6,785 nt of DNA from Lachnospiraceae bacterium (GTDB lineage: Bacteria > Bacillota_A > Clostridia > Lachnospirales > Lachnospiraceae), in contig JAFQDI010000129.1 of the NCBI GenBank assembly GCA_017416055.1, positions 1 through 6,785 on the forward strand, given 5' to 3'. This document shows positions 4,688 through 6,785 of this stretch, one piece after another (the first letter of the stretch is position 1; every line of letters starts with the position of its first letter). A program made the position numbers and the translations under genes. A model generated the notes under the pieces. It did not search any database. It was not told the DNA's origin and saw only the letters and a program-made list of their open reading frames with translations.

Positions 4688-6238
4688 ATGCAACCATTTA
4701 GCGAAAAAGTATATCTGAATATCGATCCTCCTACGGAAGATTCTCCCGTGAGCGATCAGCAGCGGATCCGCCAAGCGCTCTTTGACCTGGGCTATGAGCA
4801 GGTCGACTTTCCCCTCTCTGTGCTGCAGACGCTCTATCCCATGTGTCGCGACTGTGGCTATGAGATCACTGTCACGCTGGTTATCCGCGAATTCGACTGG
4901 GTCATTACCGCGGTTGAACCCGGCGATACGCGAAGCCACCATTACGGCCTTGCGGTAGACTACGGCTCCACTACCGTTGTGATGCAGTTAGTGGACCTGA
5001 ATACGGGAGACGTGATTGCCCGTGAACGGGTGATGAACGGACAGATTGCCTACGGAACCGATATTCTGACCCGCATCACTTATACGCTGGAAGATCCGTC
5101 CCATCCGGATGATATGCAGCGGGTGACTGCGGATACCTTCAATCGGCTTTTTGTCCTTCTGACCGAAAAAACCGGGATCAATGTGGCCGCCCTGCCGATC
5201 ATGGTCGTGTCCGGAAACACCACGATGATCCATTTTCTGTTGAAACTGAATGCATGGACAGTATTTGCCTCTCCCTATGCACCGGTCACCTCCGATCCGG
5301 GATGGATCTGGGGCCGCGAGGTCGGGATGGATTTTCGGGGCATGCTTTACATCATCCCTGCCGCATCCAACTACGTGGGCGGTGATATTGTCAGCGGCCT
5401 GCTAAAATTGGACATTCACAAAAACGAAGAACCCCGCCTCTTTTTCGACATCGGAACCAACGGTGAGCTGGTCATCGGAAACCGTGATTGGATGATAGCG
5501 GGTGCCGGTGCAGCCGGGCCCGCATTGGAGGGCTATATCAGCCGCTACGGAATGCGCGCTGATGCCGGTGCCATCGATACCGTGCGGATTGAGGGCGGAA
5601 AACTTCGATTCACCACCATCGGAGATCAAAAACCGGTGGGAATCTGCGGTTCCGGTATCATTGATCTTCTGGCGCAGATGCGATTAAACGGTTGGATCAA
5701 TATTGCGGGAGAATTGAATCCCGATGTTTCCTCACGGATCATCTATCTGGAGGAGGAAAAGGAGTATGCTGCAGTCTATGCCACGGCGGAGGAATCTGCC
5801 TCCGGTATACCACTCTTCTTCTCGCAGACGGACATCCGACAGTACCTGGATACGAAGGCGGCAGCTTACACGATGATCGAGTGTCTGATGGAGGCGGCCG
5901 GTTGCTCGGAGCAGGATCTCGCACACTGTTATCTATCCGGCGCATTCACCGCCCATTCCGATCTGGAATCTGCGATTACCATCGGTATGTTCCCTGATCT
6001 GCCCCGCGAGAAATACACCGCGATCAACAACACCTCGCTGGAGGGTGCACGCATTCTGCTGCTGGATTGCCTCCGACTCCGGGAAGTCCGTCATTTGGCG
6101 GAATCCATTTACTGCGTGCAGTTTGCCTCCATCCCGGATTTTCTTGTGCGCATGCAAGCAGCAAAATTTGTCCCACACACGGATATGAGGCGCTATCCCA
6201 GCGTAACGAAAAAACTTTCCGCCAAACAGGGTGACTAA
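4688..6238 (+). CDS. RACo-like ASKHA-domain ATPase (DUF4445) without the N-terminal [2Fe-2S] domain
   Basis: This 516-residue cytoplasmic protein resembles the reductive activators of corrinoid proteins (RACo/RamA-related), which use ATP to drive electrons onto the cobalt of inactivated Co(II) corrinoids. It begins directly with the RACo middle domain (about 8-80; YLNIDPPTEDSPVSDQQRIR at 9-28) followed by the ASKHA ATPase domain. Nucleotide-binding elements are AVDYGSTTVV (89-98), VSGNTTM (174-180), FFDIGTNGE (252-260), AGAGAAGPALEG (271-282), GICGSG (318-323) and YLSGAF (415-420). The C-terminus has the family-like FVPHTDMRRYPSVT (494-507). RACo proteins of about 600-700 residues normally start with a roughly 90-residue [2Fe-2S] domain; there is no room for one here, since an in-frame TGA stands at 4649-4651. 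A CRDC pair (53-56) sits in the middle domain. The ferredoxin-like gene just upstream could be the electron donor. The corrinoid target is not in the window. ASKHA homologues with other redox partners remain possible. Confidence 0.87.
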   Translation: MQPFSEKVYLNIDPPTEDSPVSDQQRIRQALFDLGYEQVDFPLSVLQTLYPMCRDCGYEITVTLVIREFDWVITAVEPGDTRSHHYGLAVDYGSTTVVMQLVDLNTGDVIARERVMNGQIAYGTDILTRITYTLEDPSHPDDMQRVTADTFNRLFVLLTEKTGINVAALPIMVVSGNTTMIHFLLKLNAWTVFASPYAPVTSDPGWIWGREVGMDFRGMLYIIPAASNYVGGDIVSGLLKLDIHKNEEPRLFFDIGTNGELVIGNRDWMIAGAGAAGPALEGYISRYGMRADAGAIDTVRIEGGKLRFTTIGDQKPVGICGSGIIDLLAQMRLNGWINIAGELNPDVSSRIIYLEEEKEYAAVYATAEESASGIPLFFSQTDIRQYLDTKAAAYTMIECLMEAAGCSEQDLAHCYLSGAFTAHSDLESAITIGMFPDLPREKYTAINNTSLEGARILLLDCLRLREVRHLAESIYCVQFASIPDFLVRMQAAKFVPHTDMRRYPSVTKKLSAKQGD

Positions 6239-6303
6239 ATCACCGACATCGCGGCAACGATTATGCATCATGAAACCAGAATATACGAAAAGGAGCATAG
6301 ATC

Positions 6304-6785
6304 ATGAATACTGAAGCAATGATTACTATATTATTACCGTTTCTCGGAACGATTCTCGGCGCCGGCTGCGTCTTCTTCTTAAAAGGAAAAATGAATTTAA
6401 ATCTCCAGCGTTCCTTAAGCGGCTTTGCCGCAGGTGTGATGGTAGCGGCTTCCATCTGGAGCCTCATTATCCCTGCGATGGACCAATCTGAGCACATGGG
6501 TAAGCTGGCGTTTATCCCCGCTTTCGTCGGCGTATGGCTTGGCTTTCTGTTTCTGATGGGGTTGGACAAAGTGATCCCTCATCTCCATCCGGGCAGCGAG
6601 TGTCCCGAAGGTAAATCCTGCAATCTTGGAAAATCCACCATGATGGTTTTTGCCGTCGCTCTGCACAATCTCCCCGAGGGTATGGCAGTCGGCGTGGTCA
6701 TCGCCGGATGGCTCACCGGAAATGAGAGCATCTCCTTCGCGGCTGCACTGGCACTCTCTCTCGGTATCGCCCTGCAAAACCTCCC
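6304..6785 (+). CDS. ZIP-family metal transporter, N-terminal part (runs off the window)
   Basis: The frame opens at ATG 6304, preceded by AGGAG (6291-6295) with 8-base spacing, and is still open at the last base, giving 160 residues of an expected 250-270. Membrane segments are visible near 5-26, 37-57, 68-89, 112-134 and 143-158. HNLPEGMAVGV (121-131) is the transmembrane-4 metal-binding signature of ZIP (ZupT/GufA-type) transporters, which import zinc, iron or related divalent ions. The sequence stops within LGIALQNL, the start of the matching transmembrane-5 motif. The loop between segments 3 and 4 carries possible metal ligands (H93, H95, C100, C106), comparable with the His-rich loop of eukaryotic ZIPs but shorter. 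It lies 65 bp after the ATPase gene on the same strand with no terminator between, so co-transcription is possible. The metal cannot be named; iron supply to the Fe-S proteins upstream would be a speculation. Confidence 0.9.
   Translation, partial: MNTEAMITILLPFLGTILGAGCVFFLKGKMNLNLQRSLSGFAAGVMVAASIWSLIIPAMDQSEHMGKLAFIPAFVGVWLGFLFLMGLDKVIPHLHPGSECPEGKSCNLGKSTMMVFAVALHNLPEGMAVGVVIAGWLTGNESISFAAALALSLGIALQNL

Noticed and set aside
3860..4942. Long minus-strand open frame of 360 codons antisense to the ferredoxin-like and ATPase genes
   Set aside because: It covers almost the whole ferredoxin-like gene, which has clear Cys motifs and a strong ribosome binding site, and the start of the ATPase. 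Its own translation shows no recognisable domain and no ribosome binding site. It is a shadow frame.
6239..6303. Promoter or terminator between the ATPase and the ZIP transporter gene
   Set aside because: No hairpin with T tract and no convincing -35/-10 pair is visible in these 65 bases; only the ribosome binding site is clear.

Overview
The window looks like a chromosomal segment from an anaerobic Firmicute of the class Clostridia (Lachnospiraceae-like). The reasons are strong AGGAGG-type ribosome binding sites, a clostridial-type Crp/Fnr regulator, a bacterial ferredoxin-like protein, a corrinoid-activator-like ASKHA ATPase, and a sodium/phosphate transporter fused to PhoU. No genus can be assigned from sequence reading alone. 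I see no mobile element, CRISPR array, tRNA or rRNA.

Layout. (1) 1-1100, + strand: the end of a small membrane protein gene, probably cut by the window edge, lies 22 bp before a DUF1295/ICMT-like membrane protein gene. A strong intrinsic terminator at 1061-1100 closes this unit. (2) 1191-2987, - strand: a Na+/Pi cotransporter-family protein with a C-terminal PhoU domain. (3) 3127-3810, - strand: a Crp/Fnr-family regulator. (4) 3896-6238, + strand: divergent from the regulator, an iron-sulfur protein followed by a RACo-like (DUF4445) ASKHA ATPase. (5) 6304 to the window end, + strand: the first 160 residues of a ZIP-family metal transporter.

The most interesting part is 3127-6238. The 86 bp between the regulator and the ferredoxin gene hold a perfect 16-bp palindrome (TGTTG-N6-CAACA) with the geometry of a Crp-family operator. 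Its centre is at -41.5 relative to the start predicted from a consensus TATAAT of the ferredoxin gene, which has no recognisable -35 box. That is the classic position for class II activation. The same palindrome lies just downstream of the regulator's own predicted start, where binding would repress it. The reading is a redox- or ligand-sensing regulator that activates the Fe-S gene and limits itself.

The ASKHA protein resembles RACo, the ATP-dependent reductive activator of corrinoid proteins, but lacks RACo's N-terminal [2Fe-2S] domain. The adjacent Fe-S protein could supply the electrons in trans, making a split activator. This is inference: no corrinoid protein or methyltransferase is in the window.
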